Part shown: piece by piece, positions 16,215 through 25,110 of the stretch
Numbering within the stretch: position 1 is the first letter of the stretch
Layout: every line of letters begins with the position of its first letter
Assembly: GCA_963771845.1 (NCBI GenBank)
Contig: CAVYVC010000042.1
Span: 66,507-130,506 of the forward strand
Reading direction: 5' to 3'
Length of the DNA stretch: 64,000 bases
DNA from: VAZQ01 sp963771845
Lineage (GTDB): Bacteria; Pseudomonadota; Alphaproteobacteria; Rhizobiales; Xanthobacteraceae
Notes under the pieces: model-generated
The model's database searches: none
What the model was told of the DNA's origin: nothing
Seen by the model: only the letters and a program-made list of their open reading frames with translations
Program-made: the position numbers and the translations under genes

Positions 16215-17581
16215 GAGCGCGCAATCCGAAAATAGTTGATGAGATCAAGACGCGTCGCAAGCCCGAGAAACTGATCGCCGTCCATGACGATGCCGACATA
16301 GTCCTGGCGAAAGAGTGGAATGAGATCGGCGATGGGCGCGTTGGCCGAGATCGTCTCCAGCCGCGCGACCATTACGTCTCTGACCGGGCGCGCAAACGCC
16401 TTGTTCGTGTCGGGCTCGGTCAGCAGTGCAGCAAGCACATCGCTCTCGTCGATCAGTCCTACCACATGTCCGTGTGCATCGAGGACGGGCAGTTGAGAGA
16501 CATCGGCCGAGCGCATGCGCGCAAATACGGCGCGCAGGTTGTCCTGCGGGCGCACCACAATGGCGGAGCCCTCGGGATAGCTGCTCACCACCACGTCACG
16601 CACGGTTCCGTGCCGATAGTGATGGGTGAATCCCTCCTGAGCGAGGAATGTGGGATTGAAGACCTTGGACAGATATTTGGCACCGGAATCGCAGACAAAC
16701 GTCACGACCCGCTTGCGCCCGTTCTGGGCACGGCAGTAGCGCAGCGCCGCCGCGAGCAAAGTGCCGCTCGAGGAGCCGGCGAGCACGCCCTCCTGCAGCA
16801 GGAGCTCGCGCGCGTTTGCAAAGCTGTCGGAATCCGCAATGCTGAAGGCGTGGCGCACCAGATCAAGTTCCGCGTTGGGGGGTACGAAATCTTCGCCGAT
16901 GCCCTCCACCGCCCAGCTCCCAACCGGCGGCATCCTGCCCGTCTGCACCAATGGCGCAAGCACTGATCCTTCCGGATCGGCGAGAATCATTTCGGTCTTT
17001 GGGGAAGCCTCTCGCATGCAGCGCCCTACTCCGGTAAGCGTCCCGCCGGAGCCAACGCCAACCACGATCGCATCCACATCGCCGTCCATCTGTCGAAGGA
17101 TTTCCGGACCGGTGGTCAATTCATGGGCGCGTGGATTGGCAGGGTTCGCAAACTGGTTGATGAAAAATGCATTCGGCGTGCGCCGCGTAATCGCTGCGGC
17201 GAGGTCCTGATAATAGTCCGGGTTGCCCTTGCCCACATCCGAACGGGTGATGACCACTTCGGCGCCCATCGCCTTGGCGTGCAACACCTTCTCGCGCGCC
17301 ATCTTGTCCGGCACGACGAGCAGCGTGCGATAGCCTTTGCGGGCGCCAACCAAGGCAAGACCAAGCCCGGTATTTCCAGCGGTCGCCTCCACGATCGTCC
17401 CACCGGGGCGCAAGCTCCCCTCTGCCTCTGCAGTTTCGATCATGGTGCGCGCGGGACGATCCTTGATCGAACCGGAGGGATTGGCACTTTCGAGCTTGAG
17501 AAACAGCCGGCACGGGCCGGTGTCGATGCGGCTTACCTCAATGAGGGGGGTCGAGCCGATGAGATCGAGGACTGACGCCAT
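16211..17581 (-). CDS. Cystathionine beta-synthase with C-terminal CBS domains
   Basis: A 456-residue PLP enzyme that joins serine (or O-acetylserine) and homocysteine to make cystathionine. The PLP lysine is K40 in NPSGSIKDR. The TAGNTG loop binds the substrate carboxylate, and GVGSGGTLTGVG holds the PLP phosphate. From about residue 330 a pair of CBS domains follows (VRDVVVSSYPEGS to the end), of the type that binds adenosyl compounds and regulates the enzyme. It is the first gene of the reverse-transsulfuration operon with the PLP gene downstream. The start ATG at 17581 matches the family's usual MSVLDLIGSTPLI-like opening. Confidence 0.9.
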   Translation of the reverse strand: MASVLDLIGSTPLIEVSRIDTGPCRLFLKLESANPSGSIKDRPARTMIETAEAEGSLRPGGTIVEATAGNTGLGLALVGARKGYRTLLVVPDKMAREKVLHAKAMGAEVVITRSDVGKGNPDYYQDLAAAITRRTPNAFFINQFANPANPRAHELTTGPEILRQMDGDVDAIVVGVGSGGTLTGVGRCMREASPKTEMILADPEGSVLAPLVQTGRMPPVGSWAVEGIGEDFVPPNAELDLVRHAFSIADSDSFANARELLLQEGVLAGSSSGTLLAAALRYCRAQNGRKRVVTFVCDSGAKYLSKVFNPTFLAQEGFTHHYRHGTVRDVVVSSYPEGSAIVVRPQDNLRAVFARMRSADVSQLPVLDAHGHVVGLIDESDVLAALLTEPDTNKAFARPVRDVMVARLETISANAPIADLIPLFRQDYVGIVMDGDQFLGLATRLDLINYFRIARS

Positions 17582-17787
17582 GGCTTCGTGGAGCCTGGTT
17601 GGGGCAAAAAAATCAGGCAGGAATTCGACTTATTGCAGTGCAGCAGGATTGACTTTCGGCTTTGGAGCACTATGTTCCGTGCAAACGGTTCGACCGTGAC
17701 GCTCGACCGTCTATCCCCCGCGTATGTCCGTCATCGGTTTGTTGTTCGGCGCGGTTAGGCTCTGGACCGGTCCCGACTTGAGGTTAT

Positions 17788-19128
17788 ATGCCCTTTTCCC
17801 AACTCGGCCTATCGGCCAAAGTTCTCGCCGCGGTCAAAGCGGCCGGTTATCCCGCCCCTACCCCCATTCAAGAGCAAGCCATTCCGCACGTTCTGGCACG
17901 GCGCGATGTGCTTGGCATCGCCCAGACCGGGACCGGCAAGACCGCCGCATTCACATTGCCGATGCTGACCATGCTCGAGCACGGCCGCGCACGCGCCAGA
18001 ATGCCTCGCACGTTGATTCTCGAACCCACCCGCGAGCTCGCAGCTCAGGTGCAGGAAAGCTTCGAAAAATATGGCGCCGGCCAGAAGCTCACGGTAGCGC
18101 TCCTCATTGGCGGCGTCTCGTTTGAGGATCAGGACACCAAGCTCACGCGCGGCGTCGACGTGTTGATCGCAACTCCGGGTCGCCTGCTTGATCATTTCGA
18201 GCGCGGGCGGCTGCTGATGACAGGAGTTGAGCTGCTGGTGATCGATGAGGCCGATCGCATGCTCGATATGGGCTTCATTCCCGATATTGAACGCATCTGC
18301 AAGCTCGTCCCGTTCACCAGACAGACGTTATTTTTTACAGCTACCATGCCGCCGGAAATCAGGCGCATTACCGAGCAATTTCTGCATAATCCCGTCAGGG
18401 TGGAGGTTTCACCGCCGGCGACCACGGTTGCGACCACCACTCAGCTCCTGGTCAAGACCGGTCGCGAGCCGCACGAAAAACGCGATACGCTGCGCTCGCT
18501 GATCCGATCCGCCGAGGGGCTGACCAACGCCATCATTTTCTGCAATCGCAAGCGCGAGGTCGCGTCGCTTCAGCGCTCATTGGTGCGCCACGGCTTCTCC
18601 GCCATCGCGTTGCATGGGGATATGGATCAGCCTTCGCGAATGGCGGCCCTCGACCAATTCCGCAAAAACGAAGTGACTTTGCTGGTTGCATCCGATGTGG
18701 CGGCGCGCGGGCTCGATATTCCAGCCGTCAGCCACATCTTCAATTTCGACGTGCCGCATCACGCCGATGATTACGTCCACCGCATCGGCCGCACCGGCCG
18801 CGCGGGGAGAGCAGGCACCGCCATCACCGTCGTAGCCCCGGCCGAGCAGAAGAACGTCACCGCCATCGAAAAGCTCATTGGCCAGAGTATCCCATGGATG
18901 GGCCAGCCGTCCCGTCCCCCGTCCGAGGGTGAGCAACCCCCCTCCTCCCATCGAAGTCGCCAGAACGGCCAGCGCCGCCACTCGCGCGAGAAGGCCCCCC
19001 GCCGCGACCAAACGGCATCACGACGAACCGATGAGAACCGCTCCCGGCGCGTCGCCAAGCCGGCGGCACAGGCGGATAACGGACACCTGCCAGCGTTTCT
19101 GTTGCGCCCGGTGCCCGCGAAGGCCTAA
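17788..19128 (+). CDS. rhlE: DEAD-box RNA helicase, RhlE type
   Basis: A 446-residue ATP-dependent RNA helicase. All motifs are visible: Q motif TPIQEQ (25-30), motif I AQTGTGKT (45-52), PTRELA (80-85), TPGR (129-132), DEAD (153-156), FTATMP (183-188, where SAT is commoner), RGLDIP, and HRIGRTGR. A Gln/Arg/Lys-rich basic tail of about 75 residues ends the protein, as in RhlE-type helicases that act on ribosomal RNA or cold-induced structures. TTGAGG precedes the ATG. It is a single gene with its own promoter region of about 200 bases. Confidence 0.93.
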   Translation: MPFSQLGLSAKVLAAVKAAGYPAPTPIQEQAIPHVLARRDVLGIAQTGTGKTAAFTLPMLTMLEHGRARARMPRTLILEPTRELAAQVQESFEKYGAGQKLTVALLIGGVSFEDQDTKLTRGVDVLIATPGRLLDHFERGRLLMTGVELLVIDEADRMLDMGFIPDIERICKLVPFTRQTLFFTATMPPEIRRITEQFLHNPVRVEVSPPATTVATTTQLLVKTGREPHEKRDTLRSLIRSAEGLTNAIIFCNRKREVASLQRSLVRHGFSAIALHGDMDQPSRMAALDQFRKNEVTLLVASDVAARGLDIPAVSHIFNFDVPHHADDYVHRIGRTGRAGRAGTAITVVAPAEQKNVTAIEKLIGQSIPWMGQPSRPPSEGEQPPSSHRSRQNGQRRHSREKAPRRDQTASRRTDENRSRRVAKPAAQADNGHLPAFLLRPVPAKA

Positions 19129-19281
19129 TTGGGTCGGCGTCGATCTTCACTGGAATTTGTAGCTCGGCCTACGGCTATCCCGCCACAATTACGTCCGACC
19201 CTTTACGATATGAGCGGATAGCAGGTGACACACCTTGATCCGAGCCAGGATACTTTCAGGTCACCAGACGAGGAGCGCGTG

Positions 19282-19539
19282 ATGAGCCCCCGTATCGTTA
19301 TTGCGTCTCTGTTGCTTGCGTCGAGCGCGGCTTGCGCCGTGCCAAGCTATGCGCAATCGCAGGAGAAGAGCTCGGCCGCGACAGCAGCCCCGCAGGCAAA
19401 GTCGCAATCGACACCATCCCACCGCGCAACGCAGGCCCCCTCAGGTCCGATTGTGCGGCCGTTCTCCGTCGAAAGCTCGGCAATTGATCCGACCGGCGGG
19501 AAAGCGCAGTTGACACCTCCCGCGGCGAGTTTGAAGTAA
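19282..19539 (+). CDS. Small exported protein (85 aa), partner of DUF1036 copy B
   Basis: An 85-residue protein. The ATG at 19282 follows AGGAG and begins a signal peptide (MSPRIVIASLLLASSAACAV, then PSYAQS). The mature part is rich in Ser, Ala, Gln, Pro and Thr and ends PPAASLK. It matches the protein at 1326-1586 in length, in the opening RIVIA and in general composition. Like that protein, it is convergent with a DUF1036 gene. The function is unknown. A weak inverted repeat (TTCCTG 19542-19547, CAGGAA 19554-19559) follows the stop. Confidence 0.7.
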   Translation: MSPRIVIASLLLASSAACAVPSYAQSQEKSSAATAAPQAKSQSTPSHRATQAPSGPIVRPFSVESSAIDPTGGKAQLTPPAASLK

Positions 19540-19650
19540 AGTTCCTGATCGAACAGGAAATCAGAACCGGGTTGCGGTTTCCGGGTACAAGAGACTAAAT
19601 ACGCGCACTGCATGCGCGTGAGTAATCGAGAGAAACGATTGGACGAAGGC

Positions 19651-20070
19651 TTACAGAAACCGAAAGGTATATTGTCCACCCCCTGACTGACGTTTGATAA
19701 AGCCCTTGGAGTTATTAATGGGGCAACTGGCTACGAGAGTTCTGTTGAACGGACCGGGGTAATCCACGCAAAACTTCTGATCCGTCCCCAACCAGTACAT
19801 GTCATACGCTGGCGCTTCTGCGTAAAAGTAAAAAAATCCGGCCGCCACATATTTCGTGTTCGTACATCCGCCCGATTCCACAATGTACCAGCCTGATATG
19901 ATTAAGCGATTGTCGCCGGGCGAAGGATTCCCGACAACCGCGGCCTGCACAGGGACGCTCGCGTCATTACAAAGTGTCACTAGAACCGTCTGGCTCCACG
20001 CTTGACCGGTGCCTATCAACAGCGGTGACAGTAAACCGACAGCGGCCGATAGACCCCCTTTCACCCGCAT
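19651..20070 (-). CDS. Exported DUF1036 protein, copy B
   Basis: About 139 residues, starting at the ATG at 20070 (GGAAGGGG upstream). The signal peptide runs through LIGTGQAWSQ. The mature domain shares with copy A (789-1223) an LCN near the start, RLIISGWY, a following Cys, FFYFYA, a W-x-G, FCV and a CP. This is clear paralogy within the same window. The central WSG of copy A is WLG here. It is likely periplasmic and its function is unknown. It converges with the small exported gene at 19282-19539. An ATG ten codons upstream is possible but adds a charged leader. Confidence 0.82.
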   Translation of the reverse strand: MRVKGGLSAAVGLLSPLLIGTGQAWSQTVLVTLCNDASVPVQAAVVGNPSPGDNRLIISGWYIVESGGCTNTKYVAAGFFYFYAEAPAYDMYWLGTDQKFCVDYPGPFNRTLVASCPINNSKGFIKRQSGGGQYTFRFL

Positions 20071-20233
20071 CAGCGTGCCCCTTCCTTCCTTGTCCATCAA
20101 CCGGCCAGCCGGCCGCAGGGAACAAGCCGTAGAGGAAGAATGGTATGGATTTGTCTCTCCGGCAAGAGAGTTTCAGGGCCCATAAACCAGCCCTAGCGGA
20201 AGGGAGGAGAGCCTCGCGATCATGCCTACAGGA

Positions 20234-20629
20234 TCATTGCGAAGGAACGCGAGATCCTTCCGCACCGAGCACGGCCTGGGTGAACCGCGCCCGCGCTTCG
20301 GTAATCTGCGGAAGGCAGCGCGCTCCGGTCCCGCAGGCAGCATTAAACGTGATTTCATACCGGCCCTCGCCGCGAGCAACCTTTGTCACCGTAAAGGCAG
20401 GGGTTGCCTCGGCTTGCACCGGCGCAGTTGTTTGAATGATGCTGTCGGTCCTGGTCTGAATTTTCAGAGCTGAATTTGCTGCGAGCCAGGACGCTGCCCG
20501 CGACCATTTTGCATCGCAGTCAGGACCAGCCATGCAAATGATCGGCTCCGGCGGCGCGATCGGTGGAGGCTGCGACAAAGTGCAGGCACCCATAAGCCCT
20601 CCCGCCGCAAACACCGCAGCCATGCGCAT
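20234..20629 (-). CDS. Putative lipoprotein (131 aa)
   Basis: The N-terminus MRMAAVFAAGGLMGACTL looks like a lipoprotein signal with Cys16 as the lipidation site, although the lipobox (MGAC) is not ideal. The mature part begins Pro-rich and contains two further Cys pairs (ICMAGPDCD and AACGTGARC), suggesting disulfides. It is probably anchored in a membrane facing the periplasm. I do not recognise a named family. It diverges from the MFS gene with about 46 bases between start codons, so the two share a promoter region. Confidence 0.65.
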   Translation of the reverse strand: MRMAAVFAAGGLMGACTLSQPPPIAPPEPIICMAGPDCDAKWSRAASWLAANSALKIQTRTDSIIQTTAPVQAEATPAFTVTKVARGEGRYEITFNAACGTGARCLPQITEARARFTQAVLGAEGSRVPSQ

Positions 20630-20675
20630 GATTGTCCCCCCTGCGATGATGGATCGTATCAGTCAGGAACCGTGC

Positions 20676-21896
20676 ATGCACCGTTCATACTCGAAGGGCG
20701 GCGACGGTCAACACGACGGCCCCGCGACGCAATGGCGCCTGGTCTGGACGCTGATCCTTGCGGGCGTGGTCGCTGCATTTCAGATCGGAAAGGCACCGAT
20801 CGCAATCCCGCTTTTACGCCAGGATTTGGGGCTCAGCCTTGCATTCGCTTCCTGGGTGGTTGGCATCTACGCGGTGGTTGGTGGCATCGCCGGGCTGCCG
20901 GCGGGCCTCGTTATCAATGCTCTTGGGGCGCGGCGTTCGCTCGTCATTGGCCTGCTCGTAACCGGCGCAGCCTCATGCGCGGGTGCGTTTGCGGAAAGCG
21001 GAACAATTCTCCTTGTCTCCCGCGTGTTCGAAGGCGCGGGCTTTCTCATGGTGGCCATCGCTACACCGACCCTGCTCGGCACGATCACAGCAGACAAGGA
21101 TCAGCAGCTCGTATTCGGTTTCTGGACGGTCTATTTCGCGACCGGCTCGGTGATCGTGATGCTGGCCGGGCCGCCGCTGCTTGCATTCGGCTGGCAGAGC
21201 CTTTGGCTCATCACGGGCGTCACTGCGCTTGGCTACGCCGGCGTCATCTGGTGGGCAGCTCCCGTTGCCGGCAGATCACAGATCATGGGCGGGCGCGCAT
21301 TCGCGCAGCTGCGCCATATCATACGCTCGCCGGGCCCGGTTCTGCTTGCGCTCGCCTTCGGCCTCTATTCCGTTCAATACCATGCCCTCACGGGCTTGTT
21401 GCCGACCCTGCTCGTCGAGCGGCTCGGCCTCTCCATCTCGCAAGCAGGTACCATCAGCGCCGGCACCATCGTCGCGAACGGGCTGGGGGCTGCAGCGGCC
21501 GGATTCCTGCTACGCAAGGGCATCGCGCTTTGGGCCGTGATCAGCGCCGGCTTCGGCTGTATGGGCGCAGCAAGCTTCGGAATCTTCCATCAATCCATGC
21601 CCGCTGCCGCGGTTGCGGCACTCGCCACGGCAAGCCTCGGCATCACCGGGGTGTTGGCGGCGTCGATCTATGCAGCCGCACCGAGGTTTGCTCCGAAGCC
21701 GGCAATGCTTGCGTTGACTGTGGGAATGGTCGTGCAAGCCAGCCATTTGGGTCACGTCCTCGGTCCACCGGCGCTGGGGCTCAGCGTCGAGAGCTTCGGA
21801 TGGTCGAGCGCGCCCGCGCTGTTCTTCGTCATTGCGTGCGCGGGCGTCGCAGCCGCGGCCGGCATTCGAGCAGTATCAGCTACGCGTACAAACTGA
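20676..21896 (+). CDS. Major facilitator superfamily transporter
   Basis: A roughly 406-residue protein with 12 predicted membrane segments. The MFS signature between helices 2 and 3 appears as NALGARRSLVIG. The pattern of Gly-rich helices and short loops resembles CynX/NimT- or YcaD-like efflux carriers. The ATG at 20676 follows AGGAAC at good spacing; in-frame ATGs further upstream lie over the start of the divergent lipoprotein gene and lack ribosome binding sites. The substrate is unknown. It is a single gene, with the convergent S9 peptidase ending about 40 bases downstream. Confidence 0.82.
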   Translation: MHRSYSKGGDGQHDGPATQWRLVWTLILAGVVAAFQIGKAPIAIPLLRQDLGLSLAFASWVVGIYAVVGGIAGLPAGLVINALGARRSLVIGLLVTGAASCAGAFAESGTILLVSRVFEGAGFLMVAIATPTLLGTITADKDQQLVFGFWTVYFATGSVIVMLAGPPLLAFGWQSLWLITGVTALGYAGVIWWAAPVAGRSQIMGGRAFAQLRHIIRSPGPVLLALAFGLYSVQYHALTGLLPTLLVERLGLSISQAGTISAGTIVANGLGAAAAGFLLRKGIALWAVISAGFGCMGAASFGIFHQSMPAAAVAALATASLGITGVLAASIYAAAPRFAPKPAMLALTVGMVVQASHLGHVLGPPALGLSVESFGWSSAPALFFVIACAGVAAAAGIRAVSATRTN

Positions 21897-21938
21897 AGCT
21901 TCACTTTTATTGGTCCCCGATACTGGTCCCCGACGGCG

Positions 21939-23867
21939 TCACGAGTACTGTGGCTTGCGCAACAGGTTCATGCCGTAGAACAGGAGCTCGGATTCAAGCG
22001 CGCGGCGCTTGTGCGCCGCTTCCTTGAAACCGTGCCTTTCCCGTTCGAAGATCAACAGGCAGGTCGGGATTTTTCTGGCAAGCAGCGAAGAATACATTTT
22101 GAACGCTTGATCCGGCGGAACGACCGGATCTTTCTCGCCGTGCAGGAATATGATCGGCGCGGAGAGCTTATCCGCGAAGTTGATCGGCGAGCGTTGGAAA
22201 TAGAGCGGGCTGCCCGGAGGCCCGATCAGCGAGTCCATATAACGGCTCTCGAATTTGTGCGTGCCTTGCGCAAGCGCGCTGAGATCGCTGATCCCGTAAT
22301 AACTCGCACCCGCCTTGAACTCATTGCGAAAGGTCAGCGCACACAAGGTGGTATATCCGCCCGCGCTGCCGCCGGTAATCGCGAGCTTGCTGCCGTCGAC
22401 ATCGCCGCTCGCTGCGAGATGTTTCGCCGCTGCAACACAGTCGTCGACGTCATAGACACCCCATTGCCCATTGAGCTTTTCGCGATAGCTCCTGCCGTAT
22501 CCGGTGCTTCCGCGATAATTGACGTCCACGACCGCAAATCCCCGGCTGGTCCAAAATTGTACTGCGAGACTGAGACCCGAGCTGGTCGCGGATGTGGGCC
22601 CGCCATGGCTCATCACCAGCAACGGCGGTTTTTCGCCATTGGGCGGCTTCCAATCGTCATTCTTGGGGGGATAGAAGAAGGCATAGGCGGTCTCGCCCTT
22701 GCCGGTCTTGAATTGAATGCTTTTGGGCTCCGAGAAGTGGTGTTCCTGAAATTTTCCGAATACCGCGGGAGGAACGGAATATTTAATCGGCGACGGCGTC
22801 CCACTATTGATGTCGACGGTGGCAATGGCCGTCGGCTGCTTGTGAGCGGAGCAGCCCACCACGATTGTTTCTGCCGTTGCACGCACGCCGAACAGGATCG
22901 AGAATTCCTTCTGATAATCGGCAGCCACTCCGGTGCCCAGGTCCAGTCGACCGAGCCGCCATTCTCCATTCTCGTTACAGGAATAGATGATCGTGCTCGC
23001 CGAGGCGAAGGCATAAGTCGAGTGCCCGAATTGCCACTGCGGAATTCCGAATTCGGCCCGGCGCGACAGCACCGATTGCACGCCTGAACCGGTCCAGCGG
23101 TAGAGGTTCCAGAACTGGGTACGGTCGGAAACGAAATAAAGCGTGCCATCGGGAGACCACTGCGGCTGAAATATCGACTCAGTATCGCTGCCCGCGACCG
23201 TCTGCTTGTTCTTGAGGGCGCCGGCCTGATCGAATTCCGCGATGTGGAGGTACGTGGATGTCCACGGCATGTTGGGATGCCGCCAGCTCAGCCACGCCAA
23301 CTCTGAGCCATCGGGACTGAGAACCGGCGAGGAATAGAAGTCCCAGCCCGCATCGAGCGTAGTCTCCGCGCCCGTGTCGGTATCAATCGCGACCAGCGTG
23401 TTGATCGCGTTCGTCGCGCTGCCGTTCGGCCGCTCCTCACGAATGGCAATCAGCCGCCTGCGAGCGGAATCCACGCACAGATCAGCGAACAGAGATGCCG
23501 GCGAAGCTGTGAGCCTGACGGGCGCGTTCCAATCAATCTGCAACCCGGCAATTCGATTAGGCGTCTGTTTGTAGATCTGGTTGTCCTTGTAGTGGATAAA
23601 ATATACGACGCGATCACGCACGATGTAGGCGCCGCCGCCGTAGCAGTGCACATCCGAGCGCGCGTCGAATGGGTCGGGCGTCACATCGCTCTGCGTACCG
23701 TTCGTCCAACGCACGATGACGCCCCGTCCATTGGGCGGGCGCCCTTCGATCCAGTAGATATCATCGCCGTCAATGCGCGGCTCCGAGAGCGCAAGCAAAT
23801 CCGCGGTAACGACATCGGCGGTGATGGGAGAACTCCACGACCCGTAAGAAACGGCATCATTTGTCAT
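21939..23867 (-). CDS. S9-family serine peptidase (acylaminoacyl/dipeptidyl peptidase-like)
   Basis: A 642-residue protein with a beta-propeller N-terminal half (repeated WSPDG-type turns such as LSPDGSELAW and WSPDGTLYFVSD). An alpha/beta hydrolase domain follows from about residue 390. The catalytic triad is Ser501 in GGSAGGY, Asp580 in HGEKDPVVPP and His612 in RERHGF. RGSTGYGR upstream of the Ser is typical of S9 enzymes. It probably cleaves short or N-blocked peptides in the cytoplasm, as no signal peptide is seen. It stands alone on the minus strand. Confidence 0.9.
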   Translation of the reverse strand: MTNDAVSYGSWSSPITADVVTADLLALSEPRIDGDDIYWIEGRPPNGRGVIVRWTNGTQSDVTPDPFDARSDVHCYGGGAYIVRDRVVYFIHYKDNQIYKQTPNRIAGLQIDWNAPVRLTASPASLFADLCVDSARRRLIAIREERPNGSATNAINTLVAIDTDTGAETTLDAGWDFYSSPVLSPDGSELAWLSWRHPNMPWTSTYLHIAEFDQAGALKNKQTVAGSDTESIFQPQWSPDGTLYFVSDRTQFWNLYRWTGSGVQSVLSRRAEFGIPQWQFGHSTYAFASASTIIYSCNENGEWRLGRLDLGTGVAADYQKEFSILFGVRATAETIVVGCSAHKQPTAIATVDINSGTPSPIKYSVPPAVFGKFQEHHFSEPKSIQFKTGKGETAYAFFYPPKNDDWKPPNGEKPPLLVMSHGGPTSATSSGLSLAVQFWTSRGFAVVDVNYRGSTGYGRSYREKLNGQWGVYDVDDCVAAAKHLAASGDVDGSKLAITGGSAGGYTTLCALTFRNEFKAGASYYGISDLSALAQGTHKFESRYMDSLIGPPGSPLYFQRSPINFADKLSAPIIFLHGEKDPVVPPDQAFKMYSSLLARKIPTCLLIFERERHGFKEAAHKRRALESELLFYGMNLLRKPQYS

Positions 23868-24014
23868 GGCGTGGCTTCCTTGCAGCGCCGGTTGAGACTG
23901 CGCGCTTTGTGCTCACACCGGCCGTGAGCGTGAAAGTCCTGCGAAGACAGCAGCGACGAAATGGAGAAATCGTCGACGACCGAGCGTCGTCTTTGGCCGA
24001 TTACGCATTCACAA

Positions 24015-24126
24015 ATCGAACTTGATCGATTTCCGCTATGCCCCGATAGCGCCCAAATTTCCGCAGCGCGGCGAGATGACGCGATGTGCCAGGAGCGGTT
24101 GTGAGCGGTTGCAGCAAACAACCTCT
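24015..24126. repeat. Repeat-like sequence 3' of the binding-protein pair ('RYAPIA'-type)
   Basis: Between the S9 peptidase and the binding-protein genes lies a stretch whose plus-strand conceptual translation reads IDFRYAPIAPKF...MTRCA. I remember such spurious translations as very common in Bradyrhizobium-like genomes, where they mark a non-coding repeat rather than a gene. A 15-base word, TCCGCTATGCCCCGA (24032-24046), recurs at 26196-26210 on the other side of the two genes. The attribution to a known family is from memory. Confidence 0.45.
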
Positions 24127-25110
24127 TTATTCGATCACCTCGTCGGCGGCCACGAGCAGCTTATCGGGCACGCTGAGGCCGAGCATCCTGGCGGTCTCGG
24201 CGTTGATGCTCAGCTCGAACTTCGTAGACTGTATGACTGGCAGGTCCGCGGGCTTCGCGCCCTTGAGGATATGGCCGGTATAGACGCCCATTTGACGATA
24301 CGCATCCGTCAGGCTGGTTCCGTAACTCATCAGCCCGCCGGCCTCAGTGAATAGACGCGTCCCATATATCGCCGGCACCCCGTAGTGCCCCGCCAGGAGG
24401 GCCAATTGGACACGTCGGCTGGCGAAAAAGGGACCGGTGCCGACGTAGAGGGCGTCGGGCCGCTCGCGTAGAAAGTTTGCGAAGGCCGCGTTGATCTCGC
24501 CGCTGGTGCTGGCATTGAGGACTTGGATTTGTAACCCCATGGCGCGAGCAGCCGTTTCGGCGTCTCTCACCTGGGACTCAGTAAGTGTAAAGGTTGGATC
24601 GCCCAGCACGGCAACACGATCGGCCGCGGGCACCATCTCACGCAGCAGTTCCACCCGCTTTGCCGCCAACTCACTCGAAAAAAAGTTGATCCCGGTCAGG
24701 TTGCCGCCCGGCCGGGCGAGACTGGTGACCAGACCAATTTTGACCGGGTCATCGCCGACGCCGAAGACGATGGGGATCGTTGTGGTTGCTGCCTTGGCAG
24801 CCAACGCCGCTGGAGGGGCGGCAGCAACGATTAGGGCGACACGCCTCCGAACCAGATCCGCCGCCAGCGCCGGCAATCGATCGATTTGATTCTCGGCCCA
24901 ACGGTATTCGATCGCGACGTTCTCGCCCTCGACATAGCCATTATCCTTCAGGCTCTGGCGAAATGCGGGCAGCACGACGTCCGCGAAAGTGCGCGATTGG
25001 CTGTCGAGGAAGCCAATCACTGGCATAGCCGGCTGCTGCGCACGCGCCGCGATCGGCCATAACGCCGACGCGCCGCCCAGCAGAGTGATGAACTCACGCC
25101 GCCTTATCAC
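24127..25110 (-). CDS. ABC transporter substrate-binding protein (ABC_sub_bind family), intact copy
   Basis: A 327-residue periplasmic binding protein. The N-terminus MIRRREFITLLGGASALWPI followed by AARAQQ is a twin-arginine-type signal. The family landmarks follow: PVIGFLDSQS, ALAADLVRRRVALIVA, FGVGDDPVKIGLV, RPGGNLTGINF, VAVLGDPTF and a C-terminal KPADLPVIQSTKFEL. The family is related to tryptophan/tyrosine-type binding proteins, but the ligand is unknown. The GTG start overlaps the upstream stop in GTGA. No permease or ATPase gene is near, so this is an orphan component. Confidence 0.87.
   Translation of the reverse strand: MIRRREFITLLGGASALWPIAARAQQPAMPVIGFLDSQSRTFADVVLPAFRQSLKDNGYVEGENVAIEYRWAENQIDRLPALAADLVRRRVALIVAAAPPAALAAKAATTTIPIVFGVGDDPVKIGLVTSLARPGGNLTGINFFSSELAAKRVELLREMVPAADRVAVLGDPTFTLTESQVRDAETAARAMGLQIQVLNASTSGEINAAFANFLRERPDALYVGTGPFFASRRVQLALLAGHYGVPAIYGTRLFTEAGGLMSYGTSLTDAYRQMGVYTGHILKGAKPADLPVIQSTKFELSINAETARMLGLSVPDKLLVAADEVIE

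Noticed and set aside
24022..24354. Plus-strand open frame of 110 codons starting IDFRYAPIAPKF.
   Set aside because: It runs antisense over the 3' end of the binding-protein gene and into a repeat-like stretch. The second half is the complement of a conserved coding region, and there is no ribosome binding site.
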